Source: Rhizobium anhuiense (lineage in GTDB: Bacteria > Pseudomonadota > Alphaproteobacteria > Rhizobiales > Rhizobiaceae). Taken from it: a stretch of 64,000 bases of DNA. The stretch covers positions 62,001-126,000 of the forward strand of contig NZ_ML133535.1 of NCBI RefSeq assembly GCF_003985145.1. The letters are read 5' to 3'. A program made the translations under genes and the position numbers. Positions 1-7,982 of the stretch are shown here, piece by piece; positions within the stretch are counted from its first letter, which is position 1; every line of letters begins with the position of its first letter. The notes below the pieces were generated by a model. It was not told where the DNA came from. It worked only from the letters and a program-made list of their open reading frames with translations, and did no database searches.

Positions 1-393
1 CACGCCATAGGTCTTCTCGATGCGTTTCAGCGTTGAACCGTATTGCGCCGCAAAGCCGCGCCCCGTTGCGGCAAGCTTCTTCAGCCGGTCCTCGTTGAAA
101 TAGGGACCGGGCGAGGAAAATTCGGCCTGCGTCTGCTTCTGCTCCTTCGGCGGCGGGAAGCCGGGCGGGGCAAGATCGGGCAGGTTCCAGTTCAGCGTGA
201 TGCCGGAAAAGGCAGCCTGGAAGGTCTTCTCGGAAATCCCGCCCGCCTTCGCTTCCGGCCAGAGGTCTTTCCGTACCCATGTCTCGAACTGCGCTTCGAC
301 ATCGGCTTTCGAAGGGGCTGCGAGGGCGGAGAGGGGGAGGAGGGCGGTCGCTAGGGCGAGTGCGAATAGCCGCCGTGGAACATCTTTCGGCAT
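1..393 (-). CDS. Lytic murein transglycosylase (MltB/SLT_2 type), N-terminal part only
   Basis: The gene starts at 393 on the minus strand and runs off the left edge, so only about 131 residues are visible. They begin with a signal peptide (RRLFALALATALLPLSALA), followed by an MltB-like N-terminal region in which a short helix precedes the motif SGITLNWNLPDL and, further on, GPYFNEDRLKKLAATGRGFA. Family knowledge: such periplasmic enzymes cleave glycan strands of peptidoglycan to 1,6-anhydro products. The catalytic glutamate lies beyond the edge. It sits 11 bases downstream of the recR stop on the same strand, so the two may be co-transcribed. Confidence 0.8.
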   Translation of the reverse strand, partial: MPKDVPRRLFALALATALLPLSALAAPSKADVEAQFETWVRKDLWPEAKAGGISEKTFQAAFSGITLNWNLPDLAPPGFPPPKEQKQTQAEFSSPGPYFNEDRLKKLAATGRGFAAQYGSTLKRIEKTYGV

Positions 394-404
394 AGGCAAA
401 CCCC

Positions 405-1010
405 TCATATCACTGTCCGCGCCCGAAGGGCCGCCGCGAGCGTTCCCTCGTCGAGGTAGTCGAGCTCGCCGCCAACAGGCACACCATGCGCCAGCCGGGT
501 GATCTTCACGTCCAGCCCCTGCAACTGGTCGGTGATATAATGCGCCGTCGTCTGCCCCTCGACGGTGGCGTTGACGGCGATGATCAGCTCGCGGATACCG
601 CCTTCGCCGACCCGGTCGATCAGCCCGCGAATGTTGAGATCGTCGGGCCCGACCCCGTCGAGCGGTGACAGCGTGCCGCCGAGGACGTGATAGGCGGCGT
701 TCATCGCGCCCGCGCGCTCCAGTGCCCAGAGATCCGATACGTCCTCGACGACGATGATGACGGATTGATCGCGCTGCGTGTCGGTGCAGACGGTGCAGGG
801 ATCGACCGTATCGACGTTGCCGCAGCGCGAGCAAATCTTCACCTTGTCATAGGCCTCGCCCATCGCATTCGACAGCGGGCCGAGCAACTGGTCCTTCTTC
901 TTGATCAGATGCAGTGCCGCCCGGCGCGCCGAGCGCGGCCCGAGGCCCGGCACCTTCGCCAGAAGCTGGATGAGTTTTTCGATTTCGGGGCCGGTGACTC
1001 GTTTTGCCAT
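405..1010 (-). CDS. recR: Recombination mediator RecR
   Basis: 201 residues, the normal RecR length. The helix-hairpin-helix (VPGLGPRSARR, about 20-30) is followed by a four-cysteine zinc finger (C60, C63, C72, C75), a Toprim domain from about 82, and the C-terminal conserved LAHGVPVGGELDYLD. RecR works with RecO and RecF to load RecA on SSB-coated gaps. In many bacteria recR directly follows dnaX and ebfC; here it is on the same strand but separated from ebfC by a MOSC gene on the opposite strand, so it probably needs its own promoter in the short gap before 1068. Confidence 0.97.
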   Translation of the reverse strand: MAKRVTGPEIEKLIQLLAKVPGLGPRSARRAALHLIKKKDQLLGPLSNAMGEAYDKVKICSRCGNVDTVDPCTVCTDTQRDQSVIIVVEDVSDLWALERAGAMNAAYHVLGGTLSPLDGVGPDDLNIRGLIDRVGEGGIRELIIAVNATVEGQTTAHYITDQLQGLDVKITRLAHGVPVGGELDYLDEGTLAAALRARTVI

Positions 1011-1067
1011 GCGCCGTTCTTAACTGATATGGAACGGAAACGGAATCGCGGAAGGATTGGCCATCCC

Positions 1068-1697
1068 ATGAAAATCCTGGCGCTGTGCACCGGCAATCCG
1101 GAAAGACTGCCGGGCAAGAGCTACAAGACCGGCATCTTCAAACATGCCGTCAACGGTGCGGTGATGATCGATGCCGAAGGTCTGGTCGGCGATGCCATCT
1201 GCAACCGCAAACACCATGGCGGTGTCGATCAGGCTGTTTATGTCGAGGGATCGCTGACGCTCGACTGGTGGAGCAGCGAGCTCGGTCGGCCATACGAGCC
1301 CGGCACTTTCGGCGAAAACATGGTGATCTCGGATCTCGACAATCGCGATGTCGCCGTCGGTGACCGCTTCGTGATCGGCGCTCTCGTCCTCGAAGTCACC
1401 GCGTGCCGCATCCCCTGCGCCACGTTTGCCGCCAGGATGGCCGATCCGAAATTCGTCAAACGTTATACCGCCGCCGCCCGTCCCGGCATCTATTGCCGTG
1501 TCATCCGGAGCGGCGTGGCCAAGGCCGGAATGTCGGTGGAATGCACGCCCTTTCACGGAGCCAAGATCACCATGCCGGAGCTGATGGAGACTTTCGGTCG
1601 ACGGCTTCGGGCGGCAGATCGGGCGCGATATCTCGCCGCCCCAATTCACTACAAACTGCGGGCTATGTTGGAATCCGAGAGCGACGAAGCGCGCTAG
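1068..1697 (+). CDS. MOSC domain protein (YiiM-like)
   Basis: 209 residues when started at the ATG at 1068 (MKILALCTGNPERLP); an upstream in-frame ATG at 1029 would add 13 residues. The MOSC core shows KHHGGVDQAVYV (about 47-58), an FGENM motif and the conserved cysteines in TACRIPCATFAARM. MOSC proteins are sulfur-carrier or molybdenum-cofactor-binding enzymes; YiiM-type members reduce N-hydroxylated compounds, but the substrate here is unknown. The gene diverges from recR and converges on ebfC, splitting the usual dnaX-ebfC-recR order. Confidence 0.9.
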   Translation: MKILALCTGNPERLPGKSYKTGIFKHAVNGAVMIDAEGLVGDAICNRKHHGGVDQAVYVEGSLTLDWWSSELGRPYEPGTFGENMVISDLDNRDVAVGDRFVIGALVLEVTACRIPCATFAARMADPKFVKRYTAAARPGIYCRVIRSGVAKAGMSVECTPFHGAKITMPELMETFGRRLRAADRARYLAAPIHYKLRAMLESESDEAR

Positions 1698-1731
1698 ATC
1701 GGACTTTGGGCCTTGAATAGGTGCGCCCGTC

Positions 1732-2055
1732 TCAGAACGGCAGCTTGAAGCCCGGCGGGATCGGAAGGCCGGCGGTCAGCGCCTTGGTCTTTTCGGCGGC
1801 GAGCGCCTCGGCCTTGTCCTTGGCGTCCTTGTGAGCGGCGACGATCAGGTCCTCGAGGATCTCGACATCGTCTTCCTTGAACAGCGACGGGTCGATCTTC
1901 AGGCTCTTCAGCTCGCCCTTGCCTGACATGACGACGGCGACGAGGCCGCCGCCCGCCTTGCCTTCGGCCGTGAGCTCGGCGATCTCCGCCTGCATCTGCT
2001 CCATCTTGGCCTGCATTTCCTTGACTTTGCCCATCATGCCCATGATGTCGCGCAT
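1732..2055 (-). CDS. ebfC: Nucleoid-associated protein, YbaB/EbfC family
   Basis: 107 residues, typical of the family. An N-terminal coiled helix (MGMMGKVKEMQAKMEQMQ) is followed by a small beta-sheet (VAVVMSGKGELKSLKIDPSL) and a C-terminal helix, ending in a proline-rich tail GLPIPPGFKLPF. Family members are DNA-binding dimers commonly encoded just after dnaX, and that is the case here: the start is 22 bases from the dnaX stop on the same strand, so an operon is likely. Confidence 0.95.
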   Translation of the reverse strand: MRDIMGMMGKVKEMQAKMEQMQAEIAELTAEGKAGGGLVAVVMSGKGELKSLKIDPSLFKEDDVEILEDLIVAAHKDAKDKAEALAAEKTKALTAGLPIPPGFKLPF

Positions 2056-2077
2056 CGTCTCGCTCCTTGTTGAACTT

Positions 2078-3946
2078 TTAGAATTCTATGTCGTCGCCGG
2101 GCAGGATGTCACCTTCCTCGGATTCGGCGGCAGCCGGCGGCGTCGCCTCGCCTTCCTCGTCCGGTTCGGGCGCCCGCACGCGCACGTCGATGATCTTGGC
2201 GCCCGGAAAATGCGCCAGGATCGCCGCGACATCGGGATCTTGACGCGCATCGCTGACGCGCTGTTCCTGTGCCTTGGCTTCCGCCTCCACCATCGTCGGC
2301 CCGCCCTCTTCGCGGCTGGTGCTGACGATCCAGTGGATTCCGGTCCATTCCTTGAGCTTGACGGCGAGTTCGTTAAGCAGCGTGTTCGGGGCGCCCTCGG
2401 TGAGGTTCACGTCCAGCCGGCCCGGCTCGAGCCGCACCGGCCGCACGAAGTTGCGCACCAGTGCTTTCAATTTGACATCGCGCTTCTCGCCCGCGAGGTC
2501 GACGATGTCGCCGATCGAATTGACACGCACGAGCGGCTTCGGAGCCTCTGCAGGCTTTGCCTCGGTACGGCCGATATTCTGCGGTTCGGGATTGGGCACG
2601 GCGCGCAGCATCGCCGTCGGCCCTGAGGGTAGTGGCCGTGGTGTCGGCTCGGGTGCGCGCGCCGCGACACTGCTCTGATAGGGGACCCGCGTTCCGCTGC
2701 CGCCGCCGTTGCCGGAAGGCGAAGGGGAGGGCCGCGGACCGGCATTGTCGCCGGAAAATTCGGCAAGCCGCCGCGCCGCATCCTCGGGCGCTGGCAGGTG
2801 TGCGGCATGTGCAAGTCGGATCAGCACCATCTCGGCTGCTCCTGCCGTCCGCGACGAGCCTTCCGTTTCCGGAATGCCCTTCAGCAGCATCTGCCAGATG
2901 CGCGACAGCGTCGTCACCGCAACACCCTTGGCGAATTCCGCCGCCTTGGTGCGTTCGATCTCGCTGAGCGACGGGTCGTTTGCCGCATCCGGCACATATT
3001 TCAGCCGCGTCACCAGATGGGTGAAATCGGCAAGGTCGGTCAGCACCACCACCGGATTGGCGCCGGCCTCGTACTGGCTCTGGAACTCGCCGAGTGCGGC
3101 GGCCACGTCGCCTTTGATGACGTGCTGGAAGAGATCGACGATCCGGGCACGGTCGGCAAGTCCGAGCATGCCGCGCACGGCTTCCGCCTGCACGGCGCCG
3201 GCGCCATGGGCGATCGCCTGGTCAAGCAGCGACAGGCCGTCGCGCGCTGAGCCTTCGGCAGCACGCGCAATCATCGCCAGCGCGTCCGCTTCCGCCTCGA
3301 TGCCTTCCTTGGCGGCGATAGTTGAAAACAGCCCGACAAGATCGGAGGCGCTGATGCGGCGCAGGTCGAAGCGCTGGCAGCGCGACAGCACGGTGATCGG
3401 CACCTTGCGGATCTCGGTGGTGGCGAAGATGAATTTCACATGCTCCGGCGGCTCTTCGAGCGTCTTCAACAGGCCGTTGAAGGCCTGCGTCGACAGCATG
3501 TGCACTTCGTCGATGATATAGACCTTGTAGCGCGCCGAAACCGGTCGGTAGCGCACCTGCTCGATGATCTCTCTTATATCGTCGATACCGGTATGGGAGG
3601 CGGCATCCATCTCGATCACGTCGACATGCCGGCCTTCCATGATTGCCTGGCAGTGTTCGCCGGGCACGCGCAGATCGATCGTCGGCTTGTCGATGTCGGC
3701 TGTCTTGTAGTTCAGCGCCCGCGCCAGGATGCGCGCCGTCGTCGTCTTGCCGACGCCGCGCACGCCGGTCAGCATGTAAGCCTGGGCGATGCGGCCGGTT
3801 TCGAAGGCATTGGTGAGGGTGCGGACCATCGGCTCCTGGCCGACCATCAGGTCCGTGAAATCCTTGGGGCGGTATTTGCGAGCCAGCACCCGGTACCCGG
3901 TGCCCGTCGAGGCGGCATCTTTTGATTGTCGCTCGGTGTCGCTCAT
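2078..3946 (-). CDS. dnaX: DNA polymerase III subunit gamma/tau
   Basis: 622 residues from the ATG at 3946 (MSDTERQSKD). AAA+ clamp-loader subunit: Walker A GVRGVGKTT at 61-69, Walker B YIIDEVHML near 145, sensor/SRC motif VLSRCQRFDLRR, then a proline-rich linker (about 415-470) and an acidic C-terminal tau tail. The zinc module that follows Walker A normally has four cysteines; only the last (C99 in PGEHC) remains, though the stretch keeps its length. No clear slippery A-rich frameshift site for a short gamma form was seen. Upstream lies the SRP RNA; downstream ebfC. Confidence 0.97.
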   Translation of the reverse strand: MSDTERQSKDAASTGTGYRVLARKYRPKDFTDLMVGQEPMVRTLTNAFETGRIAQAYMLTGVRGVGKTTTARILARALNYKTADIDKPTIDLRVPGEHCQAIMEGRHVDVIEMDAASHTGIDDIREIIEQVRYRPVSARYKVYIIDEVHMLSTQAFNGLLKTLEEPPEHVKFIFATTEIRKVPITVLSRCQRFDLRRISASDLVGLFSTIAAKEGIEAEADALAMIARAAEGSARDGLSLLDQAIAHGAGAVQAEAVRGMLGLADRARIVDLFQHVIKGDVAAALGEFQSQYEAGANPVVVLTDLADFTHLVTRLKYVPDAANDPSLSEIERTKAAEFAKGVAVTTLSRIWQMLLKGIPETEGSSRTAGAAEMVLIRLAHAAHLPAPEDAARRLAEFSGDNAGPRPSPSPSGNGGGSGTRVPYQSSVAARAPEPTPRPLPSGPTAMLRAVPNPEPQNIGRTEAKPAEAPKPLVRVNSIGDIVDLAGEKRDVKLKALVRNFVRPVRLEPGRLDVNLTEGAPNTLLNELAVKLKEWTGIHWIVSTSREEGGPTMVEAEAKAQEQRVSDARQDPDVAAILAHFPGAKIIDVRVRAPEPDEEGEATPPAAAESEEGDILPGDDIEF

Positions 3947-3991
3947 CGCCCTGCTTGTCGCCCGGATCGTCGGGCACTTCGTGGAGAGAAG

Positions 3992-4090
3992 GTGGGAGGC
4001 TGGCACGATGACCCGTGCCGGGCTCGTTAGGGCTGCTTCCTTCCGGACCTGACCCGGTTGGCGAGTGGCTCGTCCACCACCAACCTCCCG
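3992..4090 (-). ncRNA. ffs: Signal recognition particle RNA, small (4.5S) type
   Basis: The minus strand carries the near-universal SRP RNA apical core GTCAGGTCCGGAAGGAAGCA (about 4034-4053). Flanking arms pair: GGGAGGTTGG at 4088-4079 with CCAGCCTCCC at 4003-3994, closing a long hairpin of about 97 nt. It binds Ffh to form the SRP that targets inner-membrane proteins. It lies just upstream of dnaX on the same strand. Exact ends are estimated from the closing stem. Confidence 0.93.
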
Positions 4091-4177
4091 GATGCACATA
4101 TCGGCAATATCGTCATCAAAAGCAAGCCAACATGCAAAAAAACTGCTAGTCGTTGGAAAACATGAGGAGAATGCCCT

Positions 4178-4588
4178 TTGAACGGTTTCGTGCTCGACCC
4201 CCGGCTGGAAAACGATAGCGTCAGCATCATGGTTACCGGTCTCTGCGATCTGAGATTGTCGAGGGATGCCCGCTGGCCCTGGCTCATTCTTGTGCCGCGC
4301 CGGGCCGATATCACCGAAATCTTCGAACTGACGCCGCTCGACCAGGTGCTGCTCGCCTTCGAGACGGAACTGGTCTCCAAAGCCCTGAAGGAGATCACCG
4401 GCGCGACAAAAATCAATGTCGGGGCTCTTGGCAATATCGTCCGCCAGCTTCATGTTCATGTCATTGCCCGCTTCGTAGGCGATGCCAACTGGCCGGGTCC
4501 CGTCTGGGGCTTCGGGCGCGCGGAACCCTACGAAGACGGAAAGAGAGATGAATTCACAGTGAAGCTGCGGGAAGCCCTTTCATCATGA
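4178..4588 (+). CDS. HIT domain protein
   Basis: 136 residues. Histidine-triad signature at QLHVHVIARF (about 92-101), a hit-type nucleotide-binding motif, preceded by the HIT fold LILVPRRADITEIFELT. I chose the TTG at 4178 because AGGAGA lies 8 bases upstream and the nearby ATGs are in another frame. HIT proteins are nucleotide hydrolases or transferases; the exact substrate cannot be read here. Its stop overlaps the nudC start by 4 bases (ATGA), which suggests translational coupling with another nucleotide-cleaving enzyme. Confidence 0.88.
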   Translation: MNGFVLDPRLENDSVSIMVTGLCDLRLSRDARWPWLILVPRRADITEIFELTPLDQVLLAFETELVSKALKEITGATKINVGALGNIVRQLHVHVIARFVGDANWPGPVWGFGRAEPYEDGKRDEFTVKLREALSS

Positions 4589-5544
4589 GTCATTCGCTTT
4601 TCGATTCGGATGTGCCGCATCCGGAACCCAGCAATCTCACGGCCTTTGCCGCCAATGACCTCAATCGCGATTCCGAGCATCGCGACGAACAGTCCGTCGA
4701 AAAGGCGCTGGCCAAGGACGGCACCCATATCTTCGCCTTCGCCGGGGATAAGCTGGTGCTGAAGCATGACGGCCAGGTGCTTGATCCGCTCTTTGCCCGC
4801 TATGAGCTCCAGGAATTGCAGCCGGATTGGGATGAGACGGTGCTTCTCGGTTATCGTAAATCAGGCGAGCCGCGCCTTGCCGTTCCCGTCGGCATCGGCG
4901 TCGACGACCTCACCAGCCAATACAAGCCCGCCGATGGTCGCACGCTGTTTCGCGAAATGCTGATCGACGAGGTGTTGCTCGGCGAATTCGCCCAGGCCGC
5001 CAGCCTCATCCGCTGGAATGGCGACAACCGCTTCTGCGGCCGCTGCGGCTCGGCGATGGAGATCCACATCGGCGGCTACAAGCGTGTCTGCGCCGCCTGC
5101 CAACACATGATCTTTCCCCGCACCGATCCCGTCGTCATCATGCTGACGATCGACGAGAAACGCGACCTCTGCCTGCTCGGCCGCAGCCCGCATTTCGCGC
5201 CCGGCATGTATTCCTGCCTTGCCGGCTTCGTCGAACCCGGCGAGACCATCGAGAATGCCGTGCGTCGCGAAACGCTGGAAGAATCCGGCATCCGCACCGG
5301 CCGCATCCGCTACCACGCCTCGCAGCCCTGGCCGATGCCGCATTCCCTGATGATCGGCTGTTACGCCGAGGCGAAATCCACCGAAATCAACCGCGACGAG
5401 ACGGAACTCGAGGATTGCCGCTGGTTCACCCGCGAGGAAACGATCGAGATGCTGGAACGCCCGAGCGCGACAGGCAAGGCCTCGCCGCCGAAAGGGGCGA
5501 TCGCCCACCGCCTGATGCGCGACTGGGTGGAGTGGAAGCGCTAG
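4585..5544 (+). CDS. nudC: NAD(+)/NADH diphosphatase (Nudix)
   Basis: 319 residues. A zinc ribbon (C151, C154, C169, C172) precedes the Nudix box at 214-236 (GFVEPGE then RRETLEESGI), followed by the NudC-specific SQPWPMPHS array at 246-254 that selects NAD(H). NudC splits NADH to NMNH and AMP and can remove NAD caps from RNA. The N-terminal about 145 residues form the usual less conserved NUDIX-like domain. Translationally coupled to the HIT gene and 4 bases from the next gene. Confidence 0.95.
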   Translation: MSHSLFDSDVPHPEPSNLTAFAANDLNRDSEHRDEQSVEKALAKDGTHIFAFAGDKLVLKHDGQVLDPLFARYELQELQPDWDETVLLGYRKSGEPRLAVPVGIGVDDLTSQYKPADGRTLFREMLIDEVLLGEFAQAASLIRWNGDNRFCGRCGSAMEIHIGGYKRVCAACQHMIFPRTDPVVIMLTIDEKRDLCLLGRSPHFAPGMYSCLAGFVEPGETIENAVRRETLEESGIRTGRIRYHASQPWPMPHSLMIGCYAEAKSTEINRDETELEDCRWFTREETIEMLERPSATGKASPPKGAIAHRLMRDWVEWKR

Positions 5545-5548
5545 CGTC

Positions 5549-6244
5549 ATGCCGGTCGCCCGCTCGGAACGGCTGCTGACGCTGCTGCAGACGCTCCGGC
5601 GTTACCGCCGGCCGGTGACCGGCACGGTGCTGGCTGAGGAGACCGGCGTCAGCCTGCGCACGCTGTATCGCGATATTGCCAGCCTGCAGGCGCAGGGCGC
5701 GATGATCGAAGGCGAAGCCGGCATCGGTTATGTGCTGAAGCCGGGGTTCATGCTGCCGCCGATGATGTTTTCAGAAGAAGAGCTGGAGGCATTGGTGCTT
5801 GGCTCGCGCTGGGTGGCTCGCGCCGCCGAGCCGCGCCTTGCCGGCGCCGGCGCCGACGCGCTGGCCAAGATTGCCGCCGTGCTGCCGGCCGATATGCGGG
5901 AGATGATCGATTCGGCAGCCCTTTTCGTCGGCCCCAAACGCCGGGACGAGGACAAGGCCGATGTTTCGGCCATCCGCAAGGCGATCCGTCTGGAGCGCAT
6001 CCTCGAACTGCATTATGGCGACGAGCAGGGCCGAATCTCGCGCCGTCGCGTCTGGCCTTTTGCGCTCGGTTATTTCGAGCATGTGCGTGTCCTCATGGCC
6101 TGGTGCGAACTGCGCCAGGATTTCCGCCATTTCCGCACCGACCGCATTATCGACATGGCGTTGCATGAGGTGCGTTATCCGCGCCGCCGCACGGTACTGC
6201 TCAAGGAGTGGCGTGAGACGCAGGACGTTCCGGTCGAGAACTAA
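5549..6244 (+). CDS. YafY-type transcriptional regulator (HTH + WYL)
   Basis: 231 residues. N-terminal DeoR-like winged helix (residues about 5-60, with TGVSLRTLYRDIASLQAQGA as recognition region), followed by a WYL domain (about 140-225) ending LRQDFRHFRTDRI. WYL domains often bind ligands or nucleic acid. It follows nudC by only 4 bases, so it may be co-transcribed, yet regulators of this type commonly control an adjacent VOC/glyoxalase gene, and one lies 0.47 kb downstream. Confidence 0.9.
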   Translation: MPVARSERLLTLLQTLRRYRRPVTGTVLAEETGVSLRTLYRDIASLQAQGAMIEGEAGIGYVLKPGFMLPPMMFSEEELEALVLGSRWVARAAEPRLAGAGADALAKIAAVLPADMREMIDSAALFVGPKRRDEDKADVSAIRKAIRLERILELHYGDEQGRISRRRVWPFALGYFEHVRVLMAWCELRQDFRHFRTDRIIDMALHEVRYPRRRTVLLKEWRETQDVPVEN

Positions 6245-6314
6245 CGCTGCTGCCAGAAACTGTCAGTAGGCAGGGTTATTATGAGTACCATTCCACCAGG
6301 AAGGAGTACTGATC

Positions 6315-6575
6315 ATGGTAACGCCTCCAGCCATTCATTTGACCAACGACCGCTTTACGGGCGACACCTTTGCCGATGTCATTTCGGCCGAAACTTTTGC
6401 CGATGTCCGCCAGTCGGCGCGCTCCGGCCTGCTGCATCTGGTCATCAATATTTTCAGGTTTCCCAAGGGGAACCGCACCAGCCTCGACCTTGAAGCAACG
6501 CCGGATTACCTAAAGCGCGACCTCGGCTTCATCGACGGACGCGGCCCGCACTGCGAGGACCGTTTCCCGCTTTAG
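6315..6575 (+). CDS. Small conserved-looking hypothetical protein
   Basis: 86 residues, not recognised with certainty. The start ATG at 6315 has a good ribosome site (AAGGAG at about 6300-6305). The C-terminal PDYLKRDLGFIDGR loosely resembles the end of DUF1127 (YjiS-like) proteins, where a Leu-Arg-Asp-hGly helix recurs. No signal peptide or membrane segment is visible. It stands alone between the WYL regulator and the VOC gene on the same strand. Codon usage looks like that of neighbours, so I think it is real. Confidence 0.6.
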   Translation: MVTPPAIHLTNDRFTGDTFADVISAETFADVRQSARSGLLHLVINIFRFPKGNRTSLDLEATPDYLKRDLGFIDGRGPHCEDRFPL

Positions 6576-6710
6576 GTCGCCTATCCCTTCCAACAATCTG
6601 CCTGACGAGAACGGGGCGTTGCGATCGCTACGCCCCGTCGCACCATGCTGCCATGAATTGGCAGCAGGCGATCCCTCGCGGATTTATTTCACAACAACGG
6701 GAGAACCGAA

Positions 6711-7079
6711 ATGACCAGCCCCAATCTCATAATCCTTTACGTCAAGGACCCGGCCGAAAGCGCCAGTTTCTACCGGAACCTCTTGAACCGCGAACCGGCC
6801 GTGGAAGCGCCGAATTTCGTCGCTTTTCCGCTCGAGGGCGGCTTCACGCTCGGCCTCTGGCGGCGCAGCAAGGTCGAGCCGCAGCCCTCCGCCATCGGCA
6901 ACCGCGGCGAAGTGGCTTTCATGGTCGAGGGAGAAAATGCCGTCGCCAGGCACTATGAGGACTGGCGTCAACGCGGCCTGCCGATCGCCCAGGAACTGAC
7001 CGAGCTGGATTTTGGCCCGACCTTCGTCGTGCTCGATCCTGACGGTCATCGCCTGCGCGTCTGTGAGCCGGATAAATAA
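6711..7079 (+). CDS. VOC superfamily (glyoxalase/bleomycin resistance-like) protein
   Basis: 122 residues. Two beta-alpha-beta-beta-beta modules of the vicinal oxygen chelate fold are visible: ILYVKDPAESASFYRNLLN at the start and FVVLDPDGHRLRVCEPDK at the end, the classic VOC C-terminus. The ribosome site is weak (GGAGAACCGAA upstream). VOC proteins include glyoxalases, dioxygenases and antibiotic-binding proteins; the metal ligands are not complete enough to say which. Probably regulated by the nearby WYL protein, by inference from similar neighbourhoods. Confidence 0.85.
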   Translation: MTSPNLIILYVKDPAESASFYRNLLNREPAVEAPNFVAFPLEGGFTLGLWRRSKVEPQPSAIGNRGEVAFMVEGENAVARHYEDWRQRGLPIAQELTELDFGPTFVVLDPDGHRLRVCEPDK

Positions 7080-7117
7080 TCGCCGAATGACGAGGTCTGT
7101 TTAAGAACGGGGCCTGT

Positions 7118-7972
7118 TTAAAGCAGGCCTCGCATCGCGTGCCCCTTGTAGACGCCGAGAATCCTCACTTTCTCGGAGAAGAAGCGCAGTTCCTCCAATG
7201 CCCGGCGCACGTTCGGATCGTTCGGATGGCCTTCGATATCGGCGTAGAACTGCGTCGCCACGAATTTTCCGCCGAGCTGGTAGCTTTCCAACTTGGTCAT
7301 ATTGATATTGTTGGTGGCAAAACCGCCAAGCGCCTTATAGAGCGCGGCCGGAATGTTGCGGACGTTGAAGACGAAGGTGGTGACGACCTTTTCTTCCGCC
7401 GAATTCCGTTGTGCCCATTCTTCGTCACGGGACAGGATAACGAAACGGGTGACGTTGTTTTCAGTGTCCTCGACATTCTCGGCGATGATCTCCAGACCGT
7501 AGAGATCGGCGGCAAGGCGCGGTGCCAAGGCGGCCATCGAGCGGTCGCCGGTTTCCTTCACGAGCTTTGCCGCCCCGGCCGTATCGCCGGCGATCACCGG
7601 CTTCCAGCCATTGGCGCGAACGATCTTGCGGCACTGGCCGAGCGCGTGGATATGGCTGTGCACCGTGCGGATCTCGTCCTTGGTCACCCCGGGCAGCACC
7701 ATCAGCTGGAAACGGATCGGCATGAAATATTCGCCGATGATGTGCAGCCGCGATTCCGGCAGCAGATGGTGGATATCGGCGACGCGCCCGGCAATCGTGT
7801 TCTCGATCGGGATCATCCCGATGTCGGCGTCGCCGTTGTCGACCGCCGTGAACGCATCCTCGAAGGTCTGGCAGGGCAGCGGCTCCATGGTCGGAAACAT
7901 GTCGCGGCTGGCCATGTCGGAATTGGCGCCGAACTCGCCCTGGAAGGCGATCCTGTTGGTCTTGATATTCAT
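7118..7972 (-). CDS. pheA: Prephenate dehydratase
   Basis: 284 residues from ATG at 7972 (MNIKTNRIAFQGEFGANS). Monofunctional enzyme: a catalytic domain (about 5-185) with GEFGANSDMA, the IPIENTIAGRV stretch and the active-site NNVTRFVIL, then a regulatory ACT domain (about 200-280) whose ESYQLGG corresponds to the ESRP phenylalanine-binding motif. It converts prephenate to phenylpyruvate in phenylalanine synthesis. No chorismate mutase domain is fused. It follows kdsB by 10 bases on the same strand, an operon arrangement. Confidence 0.96.
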   Translation of the reverse strand: MNIKTNRIAFQGEFGANSDMASRDMFPTMEPLPCQTFEDAFTAVDNGDADIGMIPIENTIAGRVADIHHLLPESRLHIIGEYFMPIRFQLMVLPGVTKDEIRTVHSHIHALGQCRKIVRANGWKPVIAGDTAGAAKLVKETGDRSMAALAPRLAADLYGLEIIAENVEDTENNVTRFVILSRDEEWAQRNSAEEKVVTTFVFNVRNIPAALYKALGGFATNNINMTKLESYQLGGKFVATQFYADIEGHPNDPNVRRALEELRFFSEKVRILGVYKGHAMRGLL

Positions 7973-7982
7973 GATGGTTCCG

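Noticed and set aside
4162..4180. ATG codons at 4162 and 4171 as the HIT start
   Set aside because: They are in a different frame from the HIT protein; the TTG at 4178 has the correctly spaced AGGAGA.
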